NCBI GenBank assembly: GCA_023392595.1
Contig: JAEVYU010000003.1
Coordinates: 1-64,000, forward strand
DNA: 64,000 nt
Direction of reading: 5' to 3'
Source of the DNA: Bacillota bacterium
Lineage (GTDB): Bacteria > Bacillota > UBA4882 > UBA8346
In this document: positions 33,730-43,104 of the stretch, piece by piece
Layout: each line of letters starts with the position of its first letter
How positions within the stretch are numbered: position 1 is the stretch's first letter
Notes under the pieces: generated by a model
Database searches by the model: none
Told to the model about the DNA's origin: nothing
Seen by the model: the letters and a program-made list of their open reading frames with translations, nothing else
Made by a program: the position numbers and the translations under genes

Positions 33730-35200
33730 TATTTTTCTCCTTGAGTGCTTCAGCGGCAATCTCGCGATCATCAAAATGAATTGTATGATCGGCGAAAATT
33801 TGATCCGTTTCATGCCCTTTCCCGGCAATCAATACTAGATCTCCCGGCTGGGCCATAGCGATTATTTTTCGGATTGCGCTTGCCCGATCGACTTCTAAAA
33901 GATATTGCGCATTAGGATTGGCTTTATGAAAACCCTCCTCAATTTCTTGAATAATCTCCGCAGGATTCTCTGAACGGGGATTGTCTGAGGTTATAATCGT
34001 AAAGTCAGCCATTTTCGCAGCAATGGCTCCCATAATAGGTCTTTTGGTCCGATCGCGGTCTCCGCCGCAACCAAATACCAGTAATAACTTACGTGGCGAA
34101 AGTCCCCTCCCGGTCTTTAAAATGTTTTCCAAGCCGTCCGGGGTATGGGCAAAATCAACAATCACACCAAATTTCACGGCCCCAGGGACCAATTGGAACC
34201 GACCCGGTACACCGGATATTCCTTCAAGGCCTTGCTTAATGTCCTCAGTACTCACTCCTAAAGCCAAGGCCGAACTTAAAGCGCCCAAACTGTTATAGAT
34301 ATTAAAGTAACCGGTCAATTTAAGATTAAGCTGTATTTTCCCTCGGGGGGTCGTTGCGGTATAACTGGCTCCTGAAGGAGTTAATTGAATATTCTCCGCT
34401 CGAATCTGAGCATTTTTTTCAATACCATAAGTAATAACTTGAGCTGGCGTACGTTCCATAATATAATCGACATGAGGATCGTCGCCGTTAATGATTGCCC
34501 AAGAAACCGTCGGCAAACTGGCAAAAAATTTAGTTTTCACCCGCAAATACTCCTCAAATGTCCCGTGATAATCTAAATGATCCTGAGTAATATTGGTGAA
34601 AATTCCGGAGCGAAACGATAGTCCCGAAATTCTCGACTGGGCAATTGAATGGGATGATACTTCCATCACAACATACTCGACTCCTGCCTGAACCATTTGG
34701 GCAAATAACATTTGTAAATCAAGGACCCCAGGGGTTGTATTATGAGCAGTATGAGTCTCTGCAACCTGATTACCGATAAGATTCACAATAGTGCCAATGA
34801 GTCCGACTTTAAAACCCGCGTTCTCCAAAATGTTTTTTAATAAGTAGGTGGTGGTGGTTTTACCATTAGTGCCGGTTACTCCAATAATTTTTAACTTGCG
34901 ATCCGGGTAATCATAAAAAGTCCCGGCCACCTCTTTAACAACCTCATCAACGGATGGAACTTGAATGATGGTTAAACCATAATTCTCCGCGGGTAAATCC
35001 TCAACCAGCGCAGCCACAGCGCCATTTTCCGCTGCCTGTTTTAAATACAGATGTCCATTATAACGGGATCCTTTGATGCATAAGAACAAATCTTTAGCCG
35101 TTACTATCCGCGAGTCCTGATTGATACCCAAAATTTCGCAATCCATTGTACCATAGATATTTGAGACGCTAATATTCTTGATGATTTCCTTTAATTTCAC
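33722..35200 (-). CDS. murE: UDP-MurNAc-L-Ala-D-Glu ligase, meso-diaminopimelate-adding
   Basis: Adds the third stem-peptide residue. The 492-residue Mur ligase has IGVTGTNGKTTTTYLLKN, the carbamylated-Lys region around GIFTNITQDHLDYHGTFEEY, and, near the C-terminus, TSDNPRSENP. The DNPR motif is the established marker of meso-diaminopimelate specificity (Lys-adding enzymes have a different tetrapeptide), so the wall is predicted to be mDAP type. It overlaps murF. Confidence 0.96.
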   Translation of the reverse strand: MKLKEIIKNISVSNIYGTMDCEILGINQDSRIVTAKDLFLCIKGSRYNGHLYLKQAAENGAVAALVEDLPAENYGLTIIQVPSVDEVVKEVAGTFYDYPDRKLKIIGVTGTNGKTTTTYLLKNILENAGFKVGLIGTIVNLIGNQVAETHTAHNTTPGVLDLQMLFAQMVQAGVEYVVMEVSSHSIAQSRISGLSFRSGIFTNITQDHLDYHGTFEEYLRVKTKFFASLPTVSWAIINGDDPHVDYIMERTPAQVITYGIEKNAQIRAENIQLTPSGASYTATTPRGKIQLNLKLTGYFNIYNSLGALSSALALGVSTEDIKQGLEGISGVPGRFQLVPGAVKFGVIVDFAHTPDGLENILKTGRGLSPRKLLLVFGCGGDRDRTKRPIMGAIAAKMADFTIITSDNPRSENPAEIIQEIEEGFHKANPNAQYLLEVDRASAIRKIIAMAQPGDLVLIAGKGHETDQIFADHTIHFDDREIAAEALKEKNNG

Positions 35201-35450
35201 CGGATGAAAACTCCTTCCTTCCGAGCCAACTCCTGGGTTCTATTTTTTACATGAAAAAATCTTCCAAGCAACTTCATTGATGTACCGATATCAAGTGCAT
35301 AATCAAAACGACTAAGGTTATTCGTGAGAATTACGAACAATCCTGCTCTCATCCAAAGAAAAACATGTCAATATGATTAATATTTTGTGTCAAAAGCAAC
35401 GTTTTTATCCTTATTTTCTCATATATGGGAGGATAATCAAAGAAAGTAAT

Positions 35451-37658
35451 TTACGGTAACACATCTGGTTTAGGGACAAAAGTTACATTGATGATTGACC
35501 CTCGCTCAATAACAGTTCCCGGAGCCGGCCTCTGTTCGACGGCTATCCCAGTTCCTTTTGCAGTAAGCTTCAAATCCATTTCGGACAGAATTTCATTGAC
35601 CTTTCGCAAAGACAAACCGCGGAAATTAGGCAATACCAACTGGGTGTTATTTTTTTCTTTATATTGATACTCCGCCTCGGGAGTGAAATAAAGAATTACT
35701 TTGCTATTCCTACTAAGTACCACCCCTGGCTTGGGTACTTGATCAAATACATAACCCCCACTGCCGATCATCCGGTAGCCCAGTTGACTTTTATGTAGTA
35801 AAGCAATGGCTTCTTCCGTACTCAAATTCTGAATATTGGGGACTATTACTTCTTCACCGGTCATTTTGGCGGTTACTTCCGGTTCAAATCTTGGTTTGAC
35901 GCCTAAATAGCGCAGCGCATCCTTAAAGATACTTCCAACAATGGGAGCGGCAATAACCCCTCCAAACCTAACCGGAACACCGGGCTCATCGATCATCACC
36001 AAGGCCAAAATTTGTGGATTTTCTGCGGGTGCGTACCCGATAAAAGACGAAATAACTTTATCCGAATAACCACGCTTTCCCGGCTCAACCTTTTCGGCAG
36101 TGGCGGTCTTACCGGCAACCCGGTATCCTTCTAAATAAGCCTGCATTCCCGAACCGTTGGTAACGACTTGTTGCAACAAATGATTCATCAAAACCGCAGT
36201 TTTATTGGATAATACCTGTCGGATTATTTGGCGACGAAATTTCTGTTTCACTTTGCCATCGGCTGAAACGATTTCTTTTACAATCTGCGGTTTTAACAGG
36301 TAACCGCCGTTAGCAACCGCAGCAGCACCCATTACCATTTGGATTGGAGTTACCGAAATGCCTTGCCCGAATCCAATGTTAGCCAGTTCCATATTTTTTA
36401 CTTTATCAATCCGCTGTAGACTGCCACTGGCCTCTCCCGGGAAATCCACCCCTGTTTTACTCCCAAAACCAAATTCTTTAATATATTTATAAAAGGTTTC
36501 TTTCGTCAAACGAAGGGCAATGGATGCAAACACCGGATTACAGGAGTTTTCCAGGGCGTCGACAAAAGTCTGACTGCCATGCCCCCCCGCTTTCCAACAA
36601 CTAATTCTTTTCCCATCAATTAAAATAAAACCAGGATCAAAAAATTTAGTTTCCGGTGTAACCTGGCCCTCTTCCAGAGCAGCAACTGAAGTGAATATCT
36701 TAAAACTAGAACCGGGTTCGTACATGTCCGTAAAAATAGGGTTTCGCCTGTTTTGTACCGTATAACTACCAAAATTATTTGCATCAAAACTAGGATGAGA
36801 TGCAGCAGCCAATATCTCACCGGTTTGCGGGTTTATAATAATCGCCATGGCCCGTTTACATTTTGTATCAGCAATGGCCTTATCCAATTCCCGCTCGATA
36901 ATGTATTGCAAATTTTGATCAATCGTGAGTGTTAATGAATCACCATCTGTCGGAGCCAAATATCTGCGATCGCCTTGGGGTATATAATGGCCGGTGGTAT
37001 CAAACTCTGCCTGTTCGCTACCTGGAACTCCCCGCAAATAGGAGTCATAATGACGTTCCAAGCCTTCCAATCCTTGATTATCAATACCTGCAATTCCCAG
37101 AATCTGGCTGGCCAGAGATGATTGTGGATAAAAACGTTGTGCTTTTTGGGTAATTTCAATCCCGTGAATCCGGTTTTTTTTATTATTGAGGCACTTCCGA
37201 AGTTGATTGACTTCAGCAATTGATGCTTTACGCTTAAGCCAAACAAAAGAGGCTCCTGAGTTAATGAGCCTCTTTACCCGTTCTGGATTCATCGCCAATA
37301 TTCCGGCCACCGTATTGGCGATTTCAGTTCTTTCCCGGTCAATAGCGGCTTTCTTTTCATTCGTGCTCAGTTTGGTGCTGATTTGACTGGTTTCAAAACC
37401 AACTTCCGCCGGGACTGCATATACCGAATCCCCATCAACACTAATGGCCAATTCATTTCCCAACCGATCATAAATGGTTCCCCGGCGCGGTAAAACAGGC
37501 AACGCCCGGAACCGTTGGTCTTCAGCGGATTTTCTCAGCCATCCCGCCATAAAAACTTGAAGATAAATCACACGTAAAATTAAGCTTCCGAATAGTATAA
37601 TTGCTGCGAAAAGTAAAATGGCCACTCTCTTTTTGGAATAAATCCCGCTATAACTCAC
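35451..37658 (-). CDS. Class B penicillin-binding protein with two PASTA domains (FtsI/SpoVD type)
   Basis: A 735-residue peptidoglycan transpeptidase. One membrane anchor (about 12-35) is followed by a pedestal domain and the transpeptidase domain with SSFK (317-320), SCN (372-374) and KTA (517-519), the last a variant of the usual KTG. Two PASTA domains occupy about 612-735. The cluster position after ftsL matches the divisional PBP; PASTA domains also occur in the sporulation-specific SpoVD, so either role is possible. It lies 250 bases before murE; that interval has no gene. Confidence 0.94.
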   Translation of the reverse strand: MSYSGIYSKKRVAILLFAAIILFGSLILRVIYLQVFMAGWLRKSAEDQRFRALPVLPRRGTIYDRLGNELAISVDGDSVYAVPAEVGFETSQISTKLSTNEKKAAIDRERTEIANTVAGILAMNPERVKRLINSGASFVWLKRKASIAEVNQLRKCLNNKKNRIHGIEITQKAQRFYPQSSLASQILGIAGIDNQGLEGLERHYDSYLRGVPGSEQAEFDTTGHYIPQGDRRYLAPTDGDSLTLTIDQNLQYIIERELDKAIADTKCKRAMAIIINPQTGEILAAASHPSFDANNFGSYTVQNRRNPIFTDMYEPGSSFKIFTSVAALEEGQVTPETKFFDPGFILIDGKRISCWKAGGHGSQTFVDALENSCNPVFASIALRLTKETFYKYIKEFGFGSKTGVDFPGEASGSLQRIDKVKNMELANIGFGQGISVTPIQMVMGAAAVANGGYLLKPQIVKEIVSADGKVKQKFRRQIIRQVLSNKTAVLMNHLLQQVVTNGSGMQAYLEGYRVAGKTATAEKVEPGKRGYSDKVISSFIGYAPAENPQILALVMIDEPGVPVRFGGVIAAPIVGSIFKDALRYLGVKPRFEPEVTAKMTGEEVIVPNIQNLSTEEAIALLHKSQLGYRMIGSGGYVFDQVPKPGVVLSRNSKVILYFTPEAEYQYKEKNNTQLVLPNFRGLSLRKVNEILSEMDLKLTAKGTGIAVEQRPAPGTVIERGSIINVTFVPKPDVLP

Positions 37659-37684
37659 TTACTTTCCCTCCAGCAAAATCAAGT

Positions 37685-38164
37685 TTAATTGGATTGCGCC
37701 ATTGCCGCTCGAACTCCTTCAAACCAACTAGCCAGTTTGCCCCAAACATGGTTATTGGGCAGAACTGTTTTTGTTGCATTATTATAGGGTCTGGGTACTT
37801 TTTGGTGGAGGGACGGTACCCCGGCAATAAGCTGATAGTCGGTAGGTCCCGCAACCCTCATACGAAGCTCTGTTTGGGCGATCTTGGAAACCCTCTCAAA
37901 CGACTCCAACTGAGCCATTTCAATTCGAATTTGAATAGACTCCCGTTCTAATCCTCTAATCGCGGCCCGGCAATTTTTAATTTCGTCGCTACGTTTCACA
38001 TTAACCACCTGAATCCAGAGATTAATCAAACTTAAACACAGAAATAAACCGCCAGCGATCAAGAAGGGCTTTAGTTCCGCCCAACGATTTGGACGTACCT
38101 TCGAAACCGTAACCGTAGTATCATTATATTTTTCTGATATCTGCCGTTTTTCTGCCAATATCAT
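37685..38164 (-). CDS. ftsL: FtsL-like cell division protein
   Basis: A 159-residue bitopic protein with a cytoplasmic N-terminus, one membrane span (about 33-52) and a short coiled-coil region (SDEIKNCRAAIRGLERESIQ onward), the standard FtsL layout. The sequence is poorly conserved, as is usual, and the call rests on topology plus position between rsmH and the PBP. The C-terminal 50 residues extend beyond the usual length. The ATG at 38164 has TAGGAG ten bases upstream; the GTG three codons earlier is too close to it. Confidence 0.85.
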   Translation of the reverse strand: MILAEKRQISEKYNDTTVTVSKVRPNRWAELKPFLIAGGLFLCLSLINLWIQVVNVKRSDEIKNCRAAIRGLERESIQIRIEMAQLESFERVSKIAQTELRMRVAGPTDYQLIAGVPSLHQKVPRPYNNATKTVLPNNHVWGKLASWFEGVRAAMAQSN

Positions 38165-38185
38165 GTTATGCACTCTCCTAAATGC

Positions 38186-39127
38186 CTAGACCAATTTCTC
38201 GGCACACCGAAGCTTGGAACTGCGCGCCCGAGGATTTAAGTCGATCTCTTGCTGTGATGGTAGAATAGGTTTCTTTGTAATGATCTGAACTTTCGGTACT
38301 TGTCCGCATTGACAAACCAAAATCTCTTTAGGACAGATACATCCTTTTGCCCATTTGGCAAAAGTCGATTTGACGATTCGATCCTCCAAAGAGTGAAAAG
38401 AAATCACTACAATCCGCCCTCCGGGCTTTAAAATTGTTAGTGATTGTTCGAGTGCTTGTTGTAAAACATCCAGTTCCCGATTGACCGCAATCCGAATCGC
38501 CTGGAAAGTACGACGGGCGGGATGCGGTCCATTTCTACGCGCGGCAGCCGGAACCGCTTGCTTGATGATTCCAACTAATTCCGAAGTCGTTTCGATCCGC
38601 TTAACCCGTCGATACTTTTCAATAAATTCCGCAATCCGTTTGCTCCAGCGTTCTTCGCCATATTCCCAAAAAATTTTGGAGAGCTCACGAACTGATGCCG
38701 TATTCACCAAATCTGCCGCCGAAAATGGTTCCGATTGGTCCATTCGCATATCCAAAGGCGCATCAGCTTGATAGCTGAAACCCCGTTCGTCCAAATCCAG
38801 CTGCGGTGACGAAACACCCAAATCCAATAAAATTCCATCAATTGCTTTTATCGCCTGCTCCGCAAGGATTTCATTGATATATGCAAAATTGCGCCGGATT
38901 AAACAAACTTTTGGTTTTACATGCTGCAGGCGTTCTTTTGCCGTCAAAATAGCCATCTGATCTTGATCAATGCCTATGATAATACCATTTTCACTTAGCT
39001 TTTCAGCAATCCGCAAAGCGTGTCCGGCTCCACCAACCGTTGCATCAACATAAATTCCTGCTGGTTTAATGTCCAAACAATGAAGGACCTCTTCCGGTAG
39101 CACCGATTGATGAACAAAATCGGACAC
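38186..39127 (-). CDS. rsmH: 16S rRNA (cytosine1402-N4)-methyltransferase
   Basis: SAM-dependent methylation of C1402 in 16S rRNA. The 313-residue protein shows the N-terminal HQSVLPEEVLHCL, the SAM-binding VDATVGGAGHALRIAE, DGILLDLGVSSPQLD, and GGRIVVISFHSLEDRIVK. It starts 12 bases after the mraZ stop and is followed by ftsL, the conserved opening of the dcw cluster. Confidence 0.97.
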   Translation of the reverse strand: MSDFVHQSVLPEEVLHCLDIKPAGIYVDATVGGAGHALRIAEKLSENGIIIGIDQDQMAILTAKERLQHVKPKVCLIRRNFAYINEILAEQAIKAIDGILLDLGVSSPQLDLDERGFSYQADAPLDMRMDQSEPFSAADLVNTASVRELSKIFWEYGEERWSKRIAEFIEKYRRVKRIETTSELVGIIKQAVPAAARRNGPHPARRTFQAIRIAVNRELDVLQQALEQSLTILKPGGRIVVISFHSLEDRIVKSTFAKWAKGCICPKEILVCQCGQVPKVQIITKKPILPSQQEIDLNPRARSSKLRCAEKLV

Positions 39128-39139
39128 TCGATAAACACC

Positions 39140-39568
39140 TCAAATTCCTATCTTAGTAATTGCAGCAATCTCCTCATAGGATTGTTCAGCTTGATTCGAA
39201 TAATTCTCCCAAACTTCTTTGGCCCAGATTTCAACTTTGGTGGAAACTCCAATGACATAAGTATCCCGATCGATATGGGCATGTTCCCTTAATTGCTGTG
39301 GAATCACAATCCGTCCTTGCTTGTCCAACTCTACTTCAACTGCTCCGGAAAAAAACATCCTAACGAATGCACGGGTTTCAGCTTGGGAAGTGGGTAGTTC
39401 TTTAACTTTTTCTTCAATGATTTTCCATTGGGATAGCGGGTAGGCAAACAAACAATTATCAAGGCCCCGGGTAACCACGAAATTTTCTCCCAAATCTTCG
39501 CGAAATTTTGCCGGGATTATCAAACGGCCTTTTTCATCTAAAGAGTGTTGATACTCTCCTAACAACAT
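39140..39568 (-). CDS. mraZ: Transcriptional regulator MraZ
   Basis: A 142-residue double-AbrB-fold DNA-binding protein that controls the dcw cluster. Both swapped-hairpin repeats are visible: GEYQHSLDEKGRLIIPAKFRE near the start and VELDKQGRIVIPQQLREHA in the middle. It is the first gene of the cluster and lies directly behind three repeats of its own binding motif. Confidence 0.97.
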   Translation of the reverse strand: MLLGEYQHSLDEKGRLIIPAKFREDLGENFVVTRGLDNCLFAYPLSQWKIIEEKVKELPTSQAETRAFVRMFFSGAVEVELDKQGRIVIPQQLREHAHIDRDTYVIGVSTKVEIWAKEVWENYSNQAEQSYEEIAAITKIGI

Positions 39569-39597
39569 ACGTAAAAAACCCCGCTACATTTTTTCCC

Positions 39598-39623
39598 CAC
39601 TTCGCTCCACTTGACACCACTTT
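39598..39623 (-). promoter_or_regulatory. MraZ operator: three AAGTGG repeats at 10-bp spacing
   Basis: On the minus strand AAGTGG occurs at three successive 10-base steps (39598-39603, 39608-39613, 39618-39623). Regularly spaced GTGG repeats upstream of mraZ are the known binding pattern of MraZ, so this is the expected autoregulatory box. It lies 30-55 bases before the start codon. The rest of the 270-base upstream region to 39839 shows no gene. Confidence 0.85.
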
Positions 39624-39839
39624 GCTCTCTGTATTCTCCATTATCGACCAATTTCCTCTTTTCTATAAGTGTTTTAGGGATTTTTTTTGGGTACATGCAG
39701 GTCTTTGTAAGCCTGAAATCAAGTTCTGAATACCATATATTGGTTTCTATTTAAAAGTTCACACCCCAAAAACCCAATATGTTGTATTTAAACTTTTTTT
39801 TGCAAACAAAGGGGGATCTCTCAACACTCCTATAAGTAA

Positions 39840-40757
39840 TCATCCGTTGGGCAGGGCTATCAATAGTTCCCGCGCCATTTGATAATAGCCGCCTTCTATC
39901 AACCGGGTAAAGTCTTTTTTTATGCTTGATTTCAGAAACCGGATTCTCTTCAGATCCAGCTGCAGCTGGGCAATAAATTGTTTAAGTTCATTAAGCCAAG
40001 GCTCCCTACCTAGAAGGATGCTCTGGCCTTTTCCAAGCCAGCCCAGATCAATGTTATGATAACTAAAAAGTCCAGCCACGCAACGCCTCTCGCTTAAAGC
40101 ATCCAAGACCCCTTTTTCTCCCGGTCCAAATACTTTCAGATAAGTTCTACCCGAACCAATAGAACGTCCCTGATGGTGATAGTGATAATCCGACCCCCCT
40201 ACAATTCCAACATTGCTCGGCGCTATCCAATCCTCCCAAAAACTTCGCAATTGTATATAATTTTCAGGAGGCTGCTCTAAAATTGACGAATTAAAAAACT
40301 CAACCGCATCCAGCAAACCAACTCTGATGATTTCTTTTAAAAATCCCCTGGCCCATCCGGAATTGGGCATCGTCCAGGGATGAGCAAGAATAATGATTCC
40401 GCCGTATTGATGATGCATTCCGAATTTCTCCAAAAGTGCACTGCGGCTTGTATTTCCCCATTTTTGTTGTTTACCGGCGATTAATAAAAAATGAAAATGA
40501 TTCCCTAGGGAAATTTCCTGAGAGAGAATTGACTGGGGCAATCCCAAATTGCTCATGGAAAGGACACAAGCTTCTCTTGACCCTTGGAGGTTCTGATGAT
40601 CTGAAATTGCGATAACATCCAGAAATCCATTCCGGGCCATGGTCAAAATTTCATTTGGATAAAGAGAACCTCCCGAATAAGTACTATGAATATGAAAATC
40701 AGCCATTATCCAGCGCGTTTCAGGCATAGGCGGAAATACGATTCCAGATTGCCACAA
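39840..40757 (-). CDS. PHP-domain metal-dependent phosphoesterase-like protein
   Basis: A 305-residue protein of the polymerase-and-histidinol-phosphatase superfamily. The metal-binding motifs are visible: MADFHIHSTYSGG, ISDHQNL, LAHPW and GGSDYHYH. The C-terminal 70 residues are helical, with no recognised domain. Candidate substrates are phosphoesters, but none can be named. It starts at TTG with GAGGG seven bases upstream, ten bases after the CotS-like kinase stop, so it is co-transcribed with that gene and the small membrane protein. Confidence 0.85.
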   Translation of the reverse strand: MWQSGIVFPPMPETRWIMADFHIHSTYSGGSLYPNEILTMARNGFLDVIAISDHQNLQGSREACVLSMSNLGLPQSILSQEISLGNHFHFLLIAGKQQKWGNTSRSALLEKFGMHHQYGGIIILAHPWTMPNSGWARGFLKEIIRVGLLDAVEFFNSSILEQPPENYIQLRSFWEDWIAPSNVGIVGGSDYHYHHQGRSIGSGRTYLKVFGPGEKGVLDALSERRCVAGLFSYHNIDLGWLGKGQSILLGREPWLNELKQFIAQLQLDLKRIRFLKSSIKKDFTRLIEGGYYQMARELLIALPNG

Positions 40758-40767
40758 ATTAAATCCC

Positions 40768-41742
40768 TCATTCCATCGTCATAATCAGATCTAAAATTCT
40801 TATTCGTTCGGTATGGTAACTGATTTTACGCTGCCACTGATCTTGATAATAACGGCGACTCCATGGTTGTTTTTCGAGATAATACTGCCGTCCCAATATC
40901 CAATATTCATAAGGAAAAGTCAGATACAGGCGCAGTAATTTCAATTCACCTTTTTGCCAGGAGTAATGGCGATCAAAAAACCATAAAATTTTCAACAGTG
41001 CCTTGGGTGACCAGTGATAAAGCCGTAAATATCGACTTATTAAATTAGTCCGATCATGGATGGAGTGATCGATAATCATATCATCGAAGTCGATCAAATA
41101 AGCCCGCTCGCCTTGAATAATCACATTATGGAAAGCCCAATCATGATAGCATATGGTTTCCCGCATCGGAACAATCGGACTGGAAAATTCCCTCAATACT
41201 TGAAATGCCATTTCATAAAACCGGTGCCACATTTGGATATACTGGCGACTAAACGCATCTTCCCGTAACCTGATGGCTATTTCCCGGCAAGTTGCCATTT
41301 CCTTTAAACATTGTTTCCACCGCTTCATTGGATCAAATTTAATCATTGCCCATTTTCTAGGATCTGATTGAATGACTTCATGACAAAGCTTATGAAAATT
41401 GGTCATTGTAATGATGGCAGCTTTTAAATCCTTGGTAGATCGATAATCGGCAACCCGCCCCGGGATTCTTTCGGTCAATATATAGCGGTTACCTCGTTCC
41501 CACCGGTAATAACCGCCTGATTCCGTTTTCATTAACCGGGGTAGGTACCCGGATAATGTTTGCTGTGTTAACAATTTTCCGGTTAAGTGGGAACGGATCG
41601 ACCCTATTTTTAGTGGCTTCAAAACACAAGATGGCTCCGATAAGGGTGCAAAAAACACACTTCCATGGACCTGATAATCCTGGGCAAAGCAGTAGGATTT
41701 TAAAACTTTCTGAATTCCGTCTGACGGGTAGTTAACAGCCAT
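40768..41742 (-). CDS. CotS-like spore coat kinase, paralogue 1
   Basis: A 324-residue protein of the CotS/aminoglycoside-phosphotransferase-like kinase fold. The catalytic loop is CYHDWAFHNVII and the metal-binding motif YLIDFDD; the C-terminus has the family-typical FPYEYWILGRQYYLEKQPW. CotS-family proteins are inner spore coat or sporulation proteins, some acting on surface polysaccharides. The chosen ATG at 41742 overlaps the end of the 54-codon gene by 11 bases, which suggests translational coupling. This copy is divergent from the other three. Confidence 0.85.
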   Translation of the reverse strand: MAVNYPSDGIQKVLKSYCFAQDYQVHGSVFFAPLSEPSCVLKPLKIGSIRSHLTGKLLTQQTLSGYLPRLMKTESGGYYRWERGNRYILTERIPGRVADYRSTKDLKAAIITMTNFHKLCHEVIQSDPRKWAMIKFDPMKRWKQCLKEMATCREIAIRLREDAFSRQYIQMWHRFYEMAFQVLREFSSPIVPMRETICYHDWAFHNVIIQGERAYLIDFDDMIIDHSIHDRTNLISRYLRLYHWSPKALLKILWFFDRHYSWQKGELKLLRLYLTFPYEYWILGRQYYLEKQPWSRRYYQDQWQRKISYHTERIRILDLIMTME

Positions 41743-41896
41743 CGCCAAACCAACCAATAAACACCAGGATTAATCCAATTAAGATGATAATATCAATGGG
41801 ATTGGCTGCTATTAAAGCTTTTAAAAATAATAACGCCAGAATAACTAAAAAAACTTTTTGATTTAAATACCTAAGGTGTTTAAATGGATTTCCCAT
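41732..41896 (-). CDS. 54-residue membrane protein, unlisted small gene
   Basis: A short gene starting ATG GGA AAT with an excellent GGAGGTG seven bases upstream. After a basic N-terminus (MGNPFKHLRYLNQK) come two hydrophobic segments (about 15-31 and 34-50) separated by N32 and P33, ending WFGDGC. Its stop overlaps the start of the CotS-like kinase gene, so it heads a small operon (small protein, kinase, PHP protein). I know no family for it. The overlap and strong ribosome-binding site make it a likely real gene, possibly expressed in sporulation. Confidence 0.75.
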   Translation of the reverse strand: MGNPFKHLRYLNQKVFLVILALLFLKALIAANPIDIIILIGLILVFIGWFGDGC

Positions 41897-42017
41897 ACGA
41901 TGCACCTCCAGCCATCATGTTATTCTTGAAAGCCGGAGTTGGGAACTTAGCATAAGCAAGCCGATCCTACCAAAAGTCTAAAAGAAGGAACAATGGGCGA
42001 GATTAAAATTTTTTATG

Positions 42018-42045
42018 ACATTTGCCCTTGTCAAATCATAAGATA
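42018..42045 (+). promoter_or_regulatory. Candidate sporulation (sigma-K-like) promoter
   Basis: CATAAGATA (42037-42045) fits the sigma-K -10 pattern CATANNNTA, and AC lies 17 bases upstream (42018-42019; 16 is usual). The short -35 makes chance matches common, so this is only suggestive. It would fit late mother-cell expression of CotS-like genes. Confidence 0.35.
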
Positions 42046-42096
42046 TAAGGATTGAAAAAACCGATAGCTTTGGGGAAAGGAAGGATCATCCAATTA

Positions 42097-43059
42097 ATGG
42101 AGCTCTTGCAAAAAATCAGCCGGGATTATTCAATTTCAGCAACTGCCATCAAGCCTTTTCACTCTGTTTGGAAAGTGATTGCCCCAGAGCAGACTTATAT
42201 CTTAAAAAAGATAAAAGGCATCCCGGACCATTTTTCAATGATTGCCCGAATTGTGAATGAACTATATCAGCAAGGGTTAAGCCAATTGGTTCCGACATCA
42301 CTTACCCGTAATGGAGAATGCTATTTCCAATGGAACGGTGAAAATTTCAGTCTATCTCAGTGCCTCGCCGGAGAAAAACCGTCTTTTAGCACACCGCAAC
42401 ATATAAAAAGGATCGGCCAATTCTTTGGCAAAATCCATGAATTTTCACGCCAAACTTCCTTTCCCAAAGAACTTTATAACAGACAGGGTATCGAGGAATA
42501 TCATGGTTATCACCATTTTTTAAAAAATCTTTTACCGCAATTGCCTGCAAGGACTGACTTAAACCGTGTAGACCGAACAGTAATCGAGTGGGGTGATTAC
42601 TTTTTACAACAAAGCCGTGAGGTTATTCAGGAACTCGAAAAATTTCCCGGACTCGACTCGCTCCTGCGTGAGGAAAAAGGTTTTTGCCATAATGACCCGG
42701 CTCCGGGAAATATCATCATGGACCGTCTCCAGTGTTATTTAATCGATTTTGAATTTGTCAATTTTGATTACTGGCTTAAAGAATTGGCCCATTTGGCAAT
42801 GAGAGTATTACAAGCAACAAATTGGGATTCCAACAAATCTTCTCTCGATATTTTGCTTGAAGCCTACCACCATGAAAGGCCTTTACTTGATATCGAATTC
42901 AAAGTTATTCCGGTCTTATTACGTTTCCCCCGCCGTTTCTGGCGGTTTTGCCATCAGCGCTATCAAGAGAATTTGCCATGGCCGGAGAGGCGTTATCAAA
43001 ACCGTATCTGGGAAATTATTTCTGAAGAAACCAAGCGCCGTCTTTTTTTTGAAAGATAG
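42097..43059 (+). CDS. CotS-like spore coat kinase, paralogue 2
   Basis: A 320-residue kinase-fold protein with catalytic loop FCHNDPAPGNIIM and YLIDFEF, where Glu takes the place of the usual last Asp-type residue. The C-terminal FPRRFWRFCHQRYQENLPW matches the other copies. The ATG at 42097 has AAGGA 11 bases upstream; an in-frame TTG at 42052 touches an AAGGA and would add 15 residues, so the start is not settled. It is the first of three tandem plus-strand paralogues. Confidence 0.82.
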   Translation: MELLQKISRDYSISATAIKPFHSVWKVIAPEQTYILKKIKGIPDHFSMIARIVNELYQQGLSQLVPTSLTRNGECYFQWNGENFSLSQCLAGEKPSFSTPQHIKRIGQFFGKIHEFSRQTSFPKELYNRQGIEEYHGYHHFLKNLLPQLPARTDLNRVDRTVIEWGDYFLQQSREVIQELEKFPGLDSLLREEKGFCHNDPAPGNIIMDRLQCYLIDFEFVNFDYWLKELAHLAMRVLQATNWDSNKSSLDILLEAYHHERPLLDIEFKVIPVLLRFPRRFWRFCHQRYQENLPWPERRYQNRIWEIISEETKRRLFFER

Positions 43060-43104
43060 CCATCTCCATCTTTACTTATTCATTCAATCATTAGGAGGAG
43101 CAGG

